From contig JAAWCS010000003.1 in assembly GCA_022793375.1 (NCBI GenBank), forward strand, positions 1-37,815: a stretch of 37,815 nt of DNA, given 5' to 3'. Position 1 is the first letter of the stretch. Each line of letters starts with the position of its first letter. This DNA is from Lachnospiraceae bacterium. Lineage in GTDB: Bacteria; Bacillota; Clostridia; Lachnospirales; Lachnospiraceae. The position numbers were made by a program, and so were the translations under genes. The notes beneath the pieces are model-generated. The model was given only the letters and a program-made list of their open reading frames with translations. It was not told the origin of the DNA and did no database searches. Below, piece after piece: positions 16,329 to 24,027 of the stretch.

Positions 16329-17168
16329 ATGCGGGCGGCAGCCGATTGGATTTATGGGATTGCGGCCGTGCTGTTGATCGGCTCGGCAGCGCTGCAGGCG
16401 GTTCCTAAGGGGGCCTGGCAGAAGTATGTGAAGCTTTTTTGCGGCGGGATGCTGATTCTGGCCGTGACGTCCCCGGTCTTTTCTCTTCTGGGGGCGGCCG
16501 GACGCACGGCCCTGTCCTATCAGAGAAATGCCGTATCCTCGCTGTTTGCGGGCATCGAAGGCAGCGTTTCAAAAGAACGGGAGGAATGGAGCAAAGAGGT
16601 GCAAAAACGGCAGGAGACGGCGCTGAACGAGCCGCTGTCCGTGCTGGCGCAGAGCTATGGTTTTACGCTTTGCTCTTATACGCTTCGCTGGGAGGAGGAA
16701 ACGCAATTGGCGGGTATTACGCTCAGCGTGCGTGCGGCCGGCGGAGGGGACGTTGGAGACAAAGCGGCGGGGACGGCGGAAAAAGACAGCGGGGACGGCG
16801 CAAACACAGCGGCGGGAACGGCGGAAAAAGACGGCAGAGGGACGGAGGGCGGCGGGAGTATTATGCCGGTAAAACCGGTCGAACCGGTCGGAGAGGGCGA
16901 AAACAGCCCGGAAAAAGCAGGCCAGGAAAACGGGCCGGAATGGGGCGGCGAAAGCGCGGAAGCGGGGCCGGATGGCTCCGGGCCGGGAATCGAAACGGAA
17001 GGCGAGGAAGCGGGCGAAGCGGGATCGGAAGCAGCGGGCCGGGAAAGCGAGCCGACTTATTATGAGCCGTCCGAACTGCGAAAACTCCATGAAGCGCTGG
17101 AAACCGTGCTGGAGCTTCCTTCGGACCAGGTGGTAATTTATCTGCAGAGGGAGGCGCAGAATGAGTGA
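16329..17168 (+). CDS. spoIIIAF: Stage III sporulation protein AF
   Basis: This SpoIIIA membrane component has two N-terminal hydrophobic helices (WIYGIAAVLLIGSAALQAV and LFCGGMLILAVTSPVFSLL) and a soluble domain that ends with the conserved-looking LELPSDQVVIYLQREAQ. The length of 279 residues is well above the usual 180-210. The extra part is a Gly/Glu/Ala-rich linker at about residues 140-240 with a repeated AAGTAEKD. The start at 16329 has an AGGAAAGGGGGA ribosome site and gives the expected membrane N-terminus. It overlaps spoIIIAG by eight bases. Confidence 0.88.
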   Translation: MRAAADWIYGIAAVLLIGSAALQAVPKGAWQKYVKLFCGGMLILAVTSPVFSLLGAAGRTALSYQRNAVSSLFAGIEGSVSKEREEWSKEVQKRQETALNEPLSVLAQSYGFTLCSYTLRWEEETQLAGITLSVRAAGGGDVGDKAAGTAEKDSGDGANTAAGTAEKDGRGTEGGGSIMPVKPVEPVGEGENSPEKAGQENGPEWGGESAEAGPDGSGPGIETEGEEAGEAGSEAAGRESEPTYYEPSELRKLHEALETVLELPSDQVVIYLQREAQNE

Positions 17169-17730
17169 AAAACGCGGGAGCCTGATAAAATTTTGGAAGG
17201 ATTTGGGAACGCAGAGGTGGATGGCGCTGCTGGCGGCCGGCCTTTTGCTGGCGGTGATCGTATGGCCGTCCGATCCCAAAGACGGGCAGACGCCGGCGCC
17301 GCCGGAAACCAATGCCGCCGGCGGTACGATGGAAAATTACGAGAAGGAGATCGAGAAGCGCCTGGTAAAACTGCTGTCGCAAATCGACGGGGCCGGGCAG
17401 GTGGAGGTGATGGTCACGCTGAAAGCGTCGTCGGAGCAGATCGTAAAAAGCGATACGACGCGGCAGGAAAGCCTGGTGCGCGAGACCGACGCAAACGGCG
17501 GAGTGCGCAACAATTCCGATGTCAGCGAGAGCAGCCAGACGGTGCTCACCGGAGGCGCCGGCGCGTCCGAACCGCTGATTATCGGGGAGACGATGCCGAA
17601 GATCGAAGGGGTCGTCGTGGCCTGCGAAGGTGGGGACCGGGCCAGCGTGCGCTCGGAAATCTCAGCCGCCCTCCAGGCATTATTTGACATCGACCTACAT
17701 AAGATAAAAGTATGTAAGATGGCTTCATAG
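17161..17730 (+). CDS. spoIIIAG: Stage III sporulation protein AG
   Basis: SpoIIIAG forms the large ring of the mother cell-forespore channel in the intermembrane space. The 189-residue protein has one N-terminal membrane segment (WMALLAAGLLLAVIVWP), a Pro-rich linker and the ring-forming domain with YEKEIEKRLVKLLSQIDGAG and KIEGVVVACEGGDRASVR. The last feature resembles the secretin/FliF ring-building fold. Confidence 0.94.
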   Translation: MSEKRGSLIKFWKDLGTQRWMALLAAGLLLAVIVWPSDPKDGQTPAPPETNAAGGTMENYEKEIEKRLVKLLSQIDGAGQVEVMVTLKASSEQIVKSDTTRQESLVRETDANGGVRNNSDVSESSQTVLTGGAGASEPLIIGETMPKIEGVVVACEGGDRASVRSEISAALQALFDIDLHKIKVCKMAS

Positions 17731-17755
17731 CCAAGCAGAGAAGGAGCGTTACCGT

Positions 17756-18463
17756 ATGAAACGAATTTTGAAGAAAAATCAAGTGGTACTGACATTGCTG
17801 GCGGTGATGATTGCGGTGGCCGGGTATCTGAATTACACTGCCGACAGTAAGGATGCGGATTCCCAGGCAGCGGCATCCGGAAACGACGGCGTGCTCAACG
17901 AGCTTTTGGACATCTCGGATGAAGATATCCTGGCCGAAAACAGCGCGTTGAGCTCGGCGCTGCAGGAAACGCTGGCCGGAAGCGACGAAACGACGGCCGC
18001 GGCCGAGAGCGCCGGCGCCGATCCTTCGGCCGTATCTGCGGACAGCGGAGCGGACACGGGCGCAGACACGCCGGGAACGGCGATCCTTACGGGCGGCAGC
18101 ACGGTCCTGGATTATGTCGCCGGCGTCCAGCTGTCGAGGGAGCAGACCCGCGCCAGGAACAAGGAAACGCTGATGCAGATCATTGACAATGTCAACCTGG
18201 AGGAGGCGCAGAAGCAGGAGGCGATCAACAGTATGCTGAATTTGACGGCGATTGCCGAAAAAGAGACGGCGGCGGAGTCCCTGTTGGCGGCGAAAGGCTT
18301 TGAGAATTCCATTGTATACATAAACGACGACTCGGTGGACGTAGTGATCAGCCGCCAGAGCTTAAGCGACGCCGAGCGGGCGCAGGTGGAGGATATTGTC
18401 AAGCGTAAGACCGAAGTGAGCGCCGACCGGATCGTGATTACGCTGCTGGAGATGGGGGACTAA
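17756..18463 (+). CDS. spoIIIAH: Stage III sporulation protein AH
   Basis: SpoIIIAH pairs with forespore SpoIIQ across the septum to make the channel. The 235-residue protein has an N-terminal membrane anchor (VVLTLLAVMIAVAGYLNY), a long Ser/Ala/Asp-rich linker to about residue 115, and the YscJ/FliF-like domain that ends with DIVKRKTEVSADRIVITLL. A GGAGCG ribosome site precedes the ATG. It is the last gene of the operon; no clear terminator follows before the next promoter. Confidence 0.94.
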   Translation: MKRILKKNQVVLTLLAVMIAVAGYLNYTADSKDADSQAAASGNDGVLNELLDISDEDILAENSALSSALQETLAGSDETTAAAESAGADPSAVSADSGADTGADTPGTAILTGGSTVLDYVAGVQLSREQTRARNKETLMQIIDNVNLEEAQKQEAINSMLNLTAIAEKETAAESLLAAKGFENSIVYINDDSVDVVISRQSLSDAERAQVEDIVKRKTEVSADRIVITLLEMGD

Positions 18464-18481
18464 AGAAAAAATGTTTTTTGC

Positions 18482-18510
18482 TTGCAAAACCGCCCATATT
18501 TGGGTAGAAT
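18482..18510 (+). promoter_or_regulatory. Sigma-A-type promoter of the Asp23 gene
   Basis: TTGCAA at 18482-18487 and TAGAAT at 18505-18510 are separated by exactly 17 bp. The site lies 60 bp upstream of the Asp23 start, in the only gap between the sporulation operon and the housekeeping cluster. Confidence 0.75.
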
Positions 18511-18570
18511 AAAAGATAAGGCGGCCATAGAGCGGCTGCAAATCTGGAAAGAACATAGGAGGTAATTGCT

Positions 18571-18960
18571 GTGAGTGAAGCATTGGCCAATAGAAGCACC
18601 CATATGGTGTATGAAAAAGACCGGGTAGGAGAAGTGCAGATTGCCGACGAGGTAATCGCTATTATCGCGGGCCTGGCGGCGACGGAGGTCAAAGGCGTGG
18701 CCTCGATGGCCGGCAATGTGACCAATGAACTGGTGGCAAAGCTGGGGATGAAGAATTTATCACGGGGCGTAAAGGTAGAGGTGTTCGACACTTCGGTTTC
18801 CGTGAACCTGGCGCTGAACTTGGATTACGGGTACAGCATTCCGTCCGTATGTACAAAAGTGCAGGAACGGGTGAAAGCGGCGATCGAGAATATGACGGGT
18901 TTTTCGGTTCTGGATGTGAACGTTAAGATTGCCGGCGTGAATGTGGAGCCGGCCAAATAA
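18571..18960 (+). CDS. Asp23/Gls24 family envelope stress protein
   Basis: The 129-residue protein belongs to the Asp23 (DUF322) family, whose members localise near the membrane and are linked to alkaline or envelope stress. It shows the typical GEVQIADEVIAIIAGLAATE, then GVKVEVFDTSVSVNLALNLD and VQERVKAAIENMTGFSVLDV. The start has AGGAGGTAATTGCT upstream. A position just before nusB is common in Clostridia. It has its own promoter and a following hairpin terminator. Confidence 0.92.
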   Translation: MSEALANRSTHMVYEKDRVGEVQIADEVIAIIAGLAATEVKGVASMAGNVTNELVAKLGMKNLSRGVKVEVFDTSVSVNLALNLDYGYSIPSVCTKVQERVKAAIENMTGFSVLDVNVKIAGVNVEPAK

Positions 18961-18981
18961 GAGCGCGGATAAGAAAGCCAA

Positions 18982-19012
18982 AAAGAGGGTGTCTGTACAG
19001 ACGCCCTCTTTA
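18982..19012 (+). terminator. Terminator after the Asp23 gene
   Basis: AAAGAGGGTGTCTG at 18982-18995 pairs with 18998-19011 through one G-U pair around a 2-nt gap. The stem ends in CTCTTT, so the T-run is short; some read-through into nusB is likely. Confidence 0.65.
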
Positions 19013-19062
19013 CGGCGTGGAAGGCCCGGGCGCGGGTACACAAAACGGGAGGATAAAAGGTT

Positions 19063-19479
19063 ATGACAAGGCGTGAGTCCAGGGAGCATGTATTCAAGAT
19101 GCTGTTTCGCAGAGACTTTTTTTTAGAAGAGGAATGGAAGGAGCAGGCAGAGCGCTATCTGGATTCCTTAAAGCCCCATGACGGACAGCCAGCCCTAGGC
19201 GACGAGGAAAAAAAGACGCTCATGGACAAGGCGCTGGCGGTCTGTGAAAAGGCGGCCGAACTGGATGACCGGATTGACGCGGCCGCCGAGGGCTGGAAAA
19301 CAAAGCGCATGGGCAAGGTGGACGTGACGGTGCTGCGCCTGGCGCTCTATGAGATGGAATACGACGACGATATTCCGACCAAGGTGGCGATCAACGAAGC
19401 GGTGGAACTGGCCCGCAAGTTCGGCGGCGACGAGTCGCCGGGGTTTGTCAACGGCATTCTGGCCCGGCTTGTAGATTAA
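19063..19479 (+). CDS. nusB: Transcription antitermination factor NusB
   Basis: NusB binds boxA RNA with NusE (S10) in rRNA antitermination. The 138-residue all-helical protein starts TRRESREHVFKMLFRRDF and has the conserved DVTVLRLALYEMEYDDDIPT and AINEAVELARKFGGDESPGFVNGIL. An AACGGGAGGATAAAAGGTT ribosome region precedes the ATG. It is followed after 3 nt by xseA. Confidence 0.95.
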   Translation: MTRRESREHVFKMLFRRDFFLEEEWKEQAERYLDSLKPHDGQPALGDEEKKTLMDKALAVCEKAAELDDRIDAAAEGWKTKRMGKVDVTVLRLALYEMEYDDDIPTKVAINEAVELARKFGGDESPGFVNGILARLVD

Positions 19480-19482
19480 AAA

Positions 19483-20709
19483 ATGGGTACGGGCAGAATT
19501 TATTCGGTCGCGCAGGTCAATCATTATATTAAAGGGCTGTTCGTTCAGGATTTCCTGCTGTCGGGCCTGTGCGTGCGCGGGGAGGTTTCCAATTTGAAAT
19601 ACCACTCCTCCGGCCACATTTATTTTACGCTCAAGGACGAGGGCGGCGCGCTGGCCGCCGTGCTCTTTGCAGGCAACCGTAAAGTACTGAACTTTGCGAT
19701 GCAGGACGGCCAGAAGGTGCTGGTCACAGGTCAGGTAAACGTATATGAGCGGGACGGGCGTTATCAGCTGTACGCAAAAGAAATCCGGCTCGACGGCCTG
19801 GGGGATTTGTACCAGCGTTTCGTACTTTTGAAGCAGTCTCTGGAGGAGAGGGGAATGTTTGCGCCTGAGTACAAACAGCCGATCCCGGCGTTTGTGCATA
19901 CGCTGGGCGTTGTGACGGCCCCCACAGGAGCGGCGATCCGGGATATCATCAATATTGCCCGCCGCCGCAACCCGTATGTGCAGATTCTTTTGTATCCGGC
20001 CCTGGTACAGGGCGAGGGAGCGGCCGAGAGCGTGGCCCGCGGAATCCGCGTGATGGACGCCCGCCGGCCGGACTGCATGATCGTCGGACGCGGCGGCGGT
20101 TCGCTCGAAGATTTATGGGCTTTTAATGAGGAGCTCGTGGCGCAGGCTATTTTTGACTGTGAGACGCCGGTCATTTCGGCGGTAGGCCATGAGACGGATA
20201 CGACGATCGCCGATTTTGCGGCGGATCTGCGGGCGCCGACGCCTTCGGCGGCGGCCGAACTGGCGGTATACGATTATTACGGCTTTATGGACAGCCTGGA
20301 AAAACAGCGGCAGCTTTTAAACCAGCGGATGCGGGAGAAGCTGCGGCGGGAGAAGGAAAAGCTTCGGCGCCAGCAGCTAAGCCTGCGGCTGTACCGGCCG
20401 GAATACCGGATTGCCGGGATGCGCCAGAGCATCGGCGAGGCCGAAGAACGGCTGGAGGCGTCGATCCGGCAGAGGATTTTAAAGGAGCGTCACCGTTTGT
20501 CGCTGGCGTCGTCCCGTTTGGACGGGCTGAGCCCACTGCGGCGTCTGGGCGGCGGGTACGCGTTTGTATCGGATTTGGAGGGACATGGCGTCTTGTCGGC
20601 GGCTAAGGTACGGCCGGGGGACTGCCTGCAGGTCACTTTAAAGGACGGCCGTCTGAGGGTGCGCGTCCTGGATACGGCAGAGGATGGTTTAGGCGACAGG
20701 AAGGAATAA
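19483..20709 (+). CDS. xseA: Exodeoxyribonuclease VII large subunit
   Basis: XseA is the catalytic subunit of the single-strand DNA exonuclease made with XseB. The 408-residue protein has an N-terminal OB-fold (RIYSVAQVNHYIKGLF ... ILLTGQV-type strands through residue 100). The catalytic domain includes GVVTAPTGAAIRDIINI, IVGRGGGSLEDLWAFNEE and ISAVGHETDTTIADFAADLR. A long charged helical region (about 275-350) precedes the C-terminal GGGYAFVSD segment. It starts 3 nt after nusB and is followed at 4 nt by xseB. Confidence 0.96.
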   Translation: MGTGRIYSVAQVNHYIKGLFVQDFLLSGLCVRGEVSNLKYHSSGHIYFTLKDEGGALAAVLFAGNRKVLNFAMQDGQKVLVTGQVNVYERDGRYQLYAKEIRLDGLGDLYQRFVLLKQSLEERGMFAPEYKQPIPAFVHTLGVVTAPTGAAIRDIINIARRRNPYVQILLYPALVQGEGAAESVARGIRVMDARRPDCMIVGRGGGSLEDLWAFNEELVAQAIFDCETPVISAVGHETDTTIADFAADLRAPTPSAAAELAVYDYYGFMDSLEKQRQLLNQRMREKLRREKEKLRRQQLSLRLYRPEYRIAGMRQSIGEAEERLEASIRQRILKERHRLSLASSRLDGLSPLRRLGGGYAFVSDLEGHGVLSAAKVRPGDCLQVTLKDGRLRVRVLDTAEDGLGDRKE

Positions 20710-20713
20710 CACG

Positions 20714-20947
20714 ATGACGGAAGAAATCAAAGCGGCGCAGCCGGCAGAGGAGGTCACCCTGGAGGAAGCCTTTACGCGGCTGGAGGAGATATTGGCGGAT
20801 CTGGACGGCGGCAGCCAGAGCCTGGAAGAGGCGTTTGCCCTGTATGCGGACGGCATGGGGCTCGTTCGTCTGTGCAGCGCAAAGATTGACAAGGTGGAGA
20901 AACAATGTCTGGTAATCCGGGAAAGCGGGGACGACTATGAACTTTAA
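20714..20947 (+). CDS. xseB: Exodeoxyribonuclease VII small subunit
   Basis: The 77-residue helical protein has the family core LEEAFTRLEEILADLDGG and SLEEAFALYADGMGLVRLC. It caps the XseA coiled coil in exonuclease VII. AGGAAGGAATA precedes the start, and the end overlaps ispA by 11 bases. Confidence 0.95.
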   Translation: MTEEIKAAQPAEEVTLEEAFTRLEEILADLDGGSQSLEEAFALYADGMGLVRLCSAKIDKVEKQCLVIRESGDDYEL

Positions 20948-21824
20948 TGAAGAGATGAAAAAACGGGTCGAACAGATCGAGAGGGTTTTGGCCGCCTACC
21001 TGCCCAAGGAACAGGGACTTCAGAAAACGATTTTTGAATCCATGAATTACAGCGTCTTAGCCGGCGGCAAGCGGCTGCGGCCGATGATTATGCAGGAGAC
21101 GTATCGTCTGTTCGGCGGGGACCAGGAGGAGATCGAGCCTTTTATGGCAGCGATGGAGATGATTCACAGTTCGTCGCTGGTGCACGACGACCTGCCGGCG
21201 ATGGACGCCGATGAATACCGCCGCGGCCGCAAGACGACCTGGGTCGTCTACGGGGAGGACATGGCGATCCTGGCCGGGGACGCGCTGATGATCTATGCGT
21301 TTGAGACAGCGGCCAAAGCCTTTGCCATCAGCCCCCATCCGCAGCGGGTGGGACAGGCTGTGGGGATTCTGGCGCAAAAGACCGGTATTTACGGGATGAT
21401 CGGCGGCCAGACCGTGGACGTGGAACTGACGGACAAGCCGATGTCGGCCGAACAGCTGGACTTTATCTATCGCCTGAAAACAGGCGCGCTTTTGGAGGCG
21501 TCGATGATGATCGGCGCGGTCCTGGCCGGGGCCGGCCCGCAGGAGGTGGCGGCGGTGGAGCGCGTGGCCTGCGATGTGGGCGTGGCGTTCCAGATTCAGG
21601 ACGATATCCTCGATGTGACGAGCACGGCCGAGGTGCTCGGAAAGCCGATCGGCAGCGATCAAAAAAACAACAAGACAACGTATGTGACCCTATACGGTAT
21701 GGAACAGGCCGGGCAGCAGGTGGAAATCCTGTCTCACCGGGCACTGGATACACTGAAGAAACTGCCGCAGAGAAACGAGTATCTTGAGGAGCTGTTTATC
21801 AGTCTGATTCACAGAAAGAAATAA
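20937..21824 (+). CDS. ispA: Polyprenyl (farnesyl) diphosphate synthase
   Basis: This cytosolic prenyltransferase condenses IPP with DMAPP/GPP to make FPP. The 295-residue protein has the first Asp-rich motif in VHDDLPAMDADEYRRG (near residue 82), the second in FQIQDDILDVT (near residue 220), and GGKRLRPMI near residue 43. The call as a short-chain (FPP) enzyme rests on family and gene context. In Bacillus and most Clostridia dxs follows; here tlyA begins only 4 nt downstream. Confidence 0.93.
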   Translation: MNFNEEMKKRVEQIERVLAAYLPKEQGLQKTIFESMNYSVLAGGKRLRPMIMQETYRLFGGDQEEIEPFMAAMEMIHSSSLVHDDLPAMDADEYRRGRKTTWVVYGEDMAILAGDALMIYAFETAAKAFAISPHPQRVGQAVGILAQKTGIYGMIGGQTVDVELTDKPMSAEQLDFIYRLKTGALLEASMMIGAVLAGAGPQEVAAVERVACDVGVAFQIQDDILDVTSTAEVLGKPIGSDQKNNKTTYVTLYGMEQAGQQVEILSHRALDTLKKLPQRNEYLEELFISLIHRKK

Positions 21825-21828
21825 AAAT

Positions 21829-22638
21829 ATGCCAAAGAAAGAACGTTTGGATGTATTGCTTTTTAGCCGCGGGCTGGCAGCGTCGCGGGAGAAAGCCAAG
21901 GCCATGATTATGGAAGGGATCGTCTATGTGGACGGCCAGAAGGAGGATAAGGCCGGCAATCTGTTTCCCATAGAAGCGTCTCTTGAGGTGCGGGGCCAGA
22001 CGCTGCCGTATGTCAGCCGGGGCGGCCTGAAGCTGGAAAAGGCCATGAAGAGTTTTGACCTGTGCCTGCAGGGACGGGTCTGCATGGACGTCGGCGCGTC
22101 AACCGGCGGTTTTACGGACTGTATGCTGCAAAACGGAGCGGCAAAAGTCTACTCCGTCGACGTGGGGCGGGGACAGCTGGATTGGAAATTGCGGAGCGAC
22201 GCGCGCGTGGTCTGCATGGAAAAGACCAATATCCGCTATGTAAAGCCCGAGGACATCGGGGAAGCGGTTTCCTTTGTCTCGATTGACGTATCCTTTATTT
22301 CCCTGACAAAAGTGCTGGAACCGGTAAGAGCGCTGTTAGCGGACGAAGGCCAGGTGGTGTGCCTGGTGAAACCGCAGTTTGAGGCCGGGCGCGAGAAGGT
22401 GGGCAAGAAGGGCGTGGTGCGGGAGGCGGCCGTCCATGTGGAGGTAATCGACCGGGTGGCGGCGTTTGCGGCCGGGCTGGGTTTTTTAATCCTTGCGCTT
22501 GACTTTTCGCCGATCAAAGGGCCGGAGGGAAACATCGAATACCTGCTGCATCTGCAAAAACAGGGGCAGGAAAGCACCGAACCCCTGTCGATACCAACGA
22601 TCGAAGAAATTGTAAAGAAAGCGCATGAGACGTTATGA
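21829..22638 (+). CDS. tlyA: TlyA-family rRNA 2'-O-methyltransferase / hemolysin-like protein
   Basis: The 269-residue protein joins an N-terminal S4 RNA-binding domain (RLDVLLFSRGLAASREKAKA, residues 5-24) to an FtsJ-like SAM methyltransferase (MDVGASTGGFTDCMLQNGA, residues 86-104). In mycobacteria TlyA methylates 16S and 23S rRNA; activity in Clostridia is inferred. SFVSIDVSFISL and LVKPQFEAGREKVGKKGVV are further family signatures. It overlaps nadK by four bases. Confidence 0.92.
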   Translation: MPKKERLDVLLFSRGLAASREKAKAMIMEGIVYVDGQKEDKAGNLFPIEASLEVRGQTLPYVSRGGLKLEKAMKSFDLCLQGRVCMDVGASTGGFTDCMLQNGAAKVYSVDVGRGQLDWKLRSDARVVCMEKTNIRYVKPEDIGEAVSFVSIDVSFISLTKVLEPVRALLADEGQVVCLVKPQFEAGREKVGKKGVVREAAVHVEVIDRVAAFAAGLGFLILALDFSPIKGPEGNIEYLLHLQKQGQESTEPLSIPTIEEIVKKAHETL

Positions 22639-23435
22639 AGCACTTTTATCTGATAGCAAACCGCGATAAGAGCGACGCGGTGGAACTGGCAAAAGACGTG
22701 GAAAAACGGCTGGCCGAGTTAGGCTGTGTCTGTACGCGAAAGATCACGAACGAGACGGAGTGCGTGCTGGTATTAGGCGGCGACGGAACGCTTTTGCAGG
22801 CGGTCCGCGATCTGCGCGGATTTGGCCTGCCGTTTCTGGGCATCAATATGGGAACGCTGGGATACTTAGCCGAGGTGGACCGGGAGCATGTGGAGGACGC
22901 GCTGCAGCAGCTGATCGCGGGGCCGGTGGAGACGGAAACACGGATGATGCTGTTTGGGCAGGTGATCCGCGACGGGCGCACGGTGTATGAGGACGCAGCG
23001 CTCAACGATATTGTGATCGGCAGCCGGGGCTTGACGGTCATGCATTTTAAGGTATATGTCAACGGCGAGTACTTAACGACCTATCAGGCCGACGGCATGG
23101 TGGTGGCAAGTCCGACCGGCTCTACGGCGTACAACTTGTCGGCGGGCGGCCCGGTGGTGCATCCGCGGGCAGCGCTCTTAGTGCTGACGCCGGTATCGCC
23201 GCATACCTTAATCAGCCGCAGCATCGTACTGGAGTCGAACTCCGTGGTGGAACTGGAAATGGTGGAGCACCCTTCGCGCCGGAGCGCCGACAGTCTGGTG
23301 AGCCTGGACGGAAACGAAGCCATGTCTTTATTGCCGGGGGATCATATCCGTATCAGCAAATCGCAGGAGACAATCCGCCTGGTCAAATACAATAAGCTGA
23401 GTTTCCTGGAAGCTCTGCGCATGAAAATGGGTTAG
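22635..23435 (+). CDS. nadK: NAD kinase
   Basis: This enzyme phosphorylates NAD to NADP. The 266-residue protein shows LVLGGDGTLLQAV (catalytic Asp in GGDG, near residue 41), GINMGTLGYLAEV and SPTGSTAYNLSAGGPVVHP, all diagnostic. It starts in an ATGA overlap with tlyA and is followed by argR after 11 nt. Confidence 0.96.
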   Translation: MKHFYLIANRDKSDAVELAKDVEKRLAELGCVCTRKITNETECVLVLGGDGTLLQAVRDLRGFGLPFLGINMGTLGYLAEVDREHVEDALQQLIAGPVETETRMMLFGQVIRDGRTVYEDAALNDIVIGSRGLTVMHFKVYVNGEYLTTYQADGMVVASPTGSTAYNLSAGGPVVHPRAALLVLTPVSPHTLISRSIVLESNSVVELEMVEHPSRRSADSLVSLDGNEAMSLLPGDHIRISKSQETIRLVKYNKLSFLEALRMKMG

Positions 23436-23446
23436 AGGAGGATGTC

Positions 23447-23896
23447 ATGAAAGGGCGACGACAGGACAAAATCCTGGAATTGATAGCAAAGCAGGAGATC
23501 ACAACTCAGGAGGAACTGGCCGACCGGCTCAATGCCGAGGGATTTCGGGTGACGCAGGCGACCGTATCGCGGGATATCCGGGAACTGCATCTGTTCAAAG
23601 TGCCGGGAGAGGGCGGCCGCCAGAAATACGCGGCGATCCCCGGCAAGGAAGAAGAGGTGGCGGCCAACCGCTACATGGATGCCTTTCGCGCCGGCTTCGT
23701 ATCGATGGCGATGGCTCAGAATATCCTCGTCCTGCGCACGGTATCCGGGATGGCCGGCAGCGTGGCGGCGGCTTTGGACGCCATGAATTTCACGGAAATT
23801 GTGGGGAGCATTGCCGGCGACGATACCATCATGTGCGCGATCGCCAGCGTCGAAGAGACAAAGGCGCTGATGGAAAAAATCCGGGCGATTTTGTAG
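23447..23896 (+). CDS. argR: Arginine repressor
   Basis: The 149-residue regulator has an N-terminal winged helix (ITTQEELADRLNAEGF, then VTQATVSRDIRELHLFKV) and the C-terminal arginine-binding/trimerisation domain with TVSGMAGSVAAALD and EIVGSIAGDDTIMCA. It controls arginine genes elsewhere; the location before recN is conserved in Firmicutes. AGAGGAGG lies upstream of the ATG. Confidence 0.95.
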   Translation: MKGRRQDKILELIAKQEITTQEELADRLNAEGFRVTQATVSRDIRELHLFKVPGEGGRQKYAAIPGKEEEVAANRYMDAFRAGFVSMAMAQNILVLRTVSGMAGSVAAALDAMNFTEIVGSIAGDDTIMCAIASVEETKALMEKIRAIL

Positions 23897-23912
23897 ACGG
23901 ACAGCCAAAACC

Positions 23913-23985
23913 GGCGGATTAAAAGGGCAAATCGAAAAGCGGCAAATCAAAAAGCGGCGGATCAAAAAGCGGCAGGTCTGAAAGC
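23913..23985. repeat. 15-bp tandem repeats between argR and recN
   Basis: Four consecutive 15-bp units start at 23926, 23941, 23956 and 23971 (type unit GGCAAATCAAAAAGC), preceded by a 13-bp degenerate copy at 23913. Middle units differ by one to three bases. It starts 16 bp after the argR stop and has no recognised function. Confidence 0.85.
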
Positions 23986-24027
23986 CGCGGTTTCTAGATA
24001 TGGTTCGGTTTAAACGGGAGGGCTTTC

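Noticed and set aside
16439-17065. Long alternative frames on both strands within spoIIIAF
   Set aside because: Produced by the GC-rich low-complexity linker; no start signals and Arg/Gly- or Phe/Arg-rich products.
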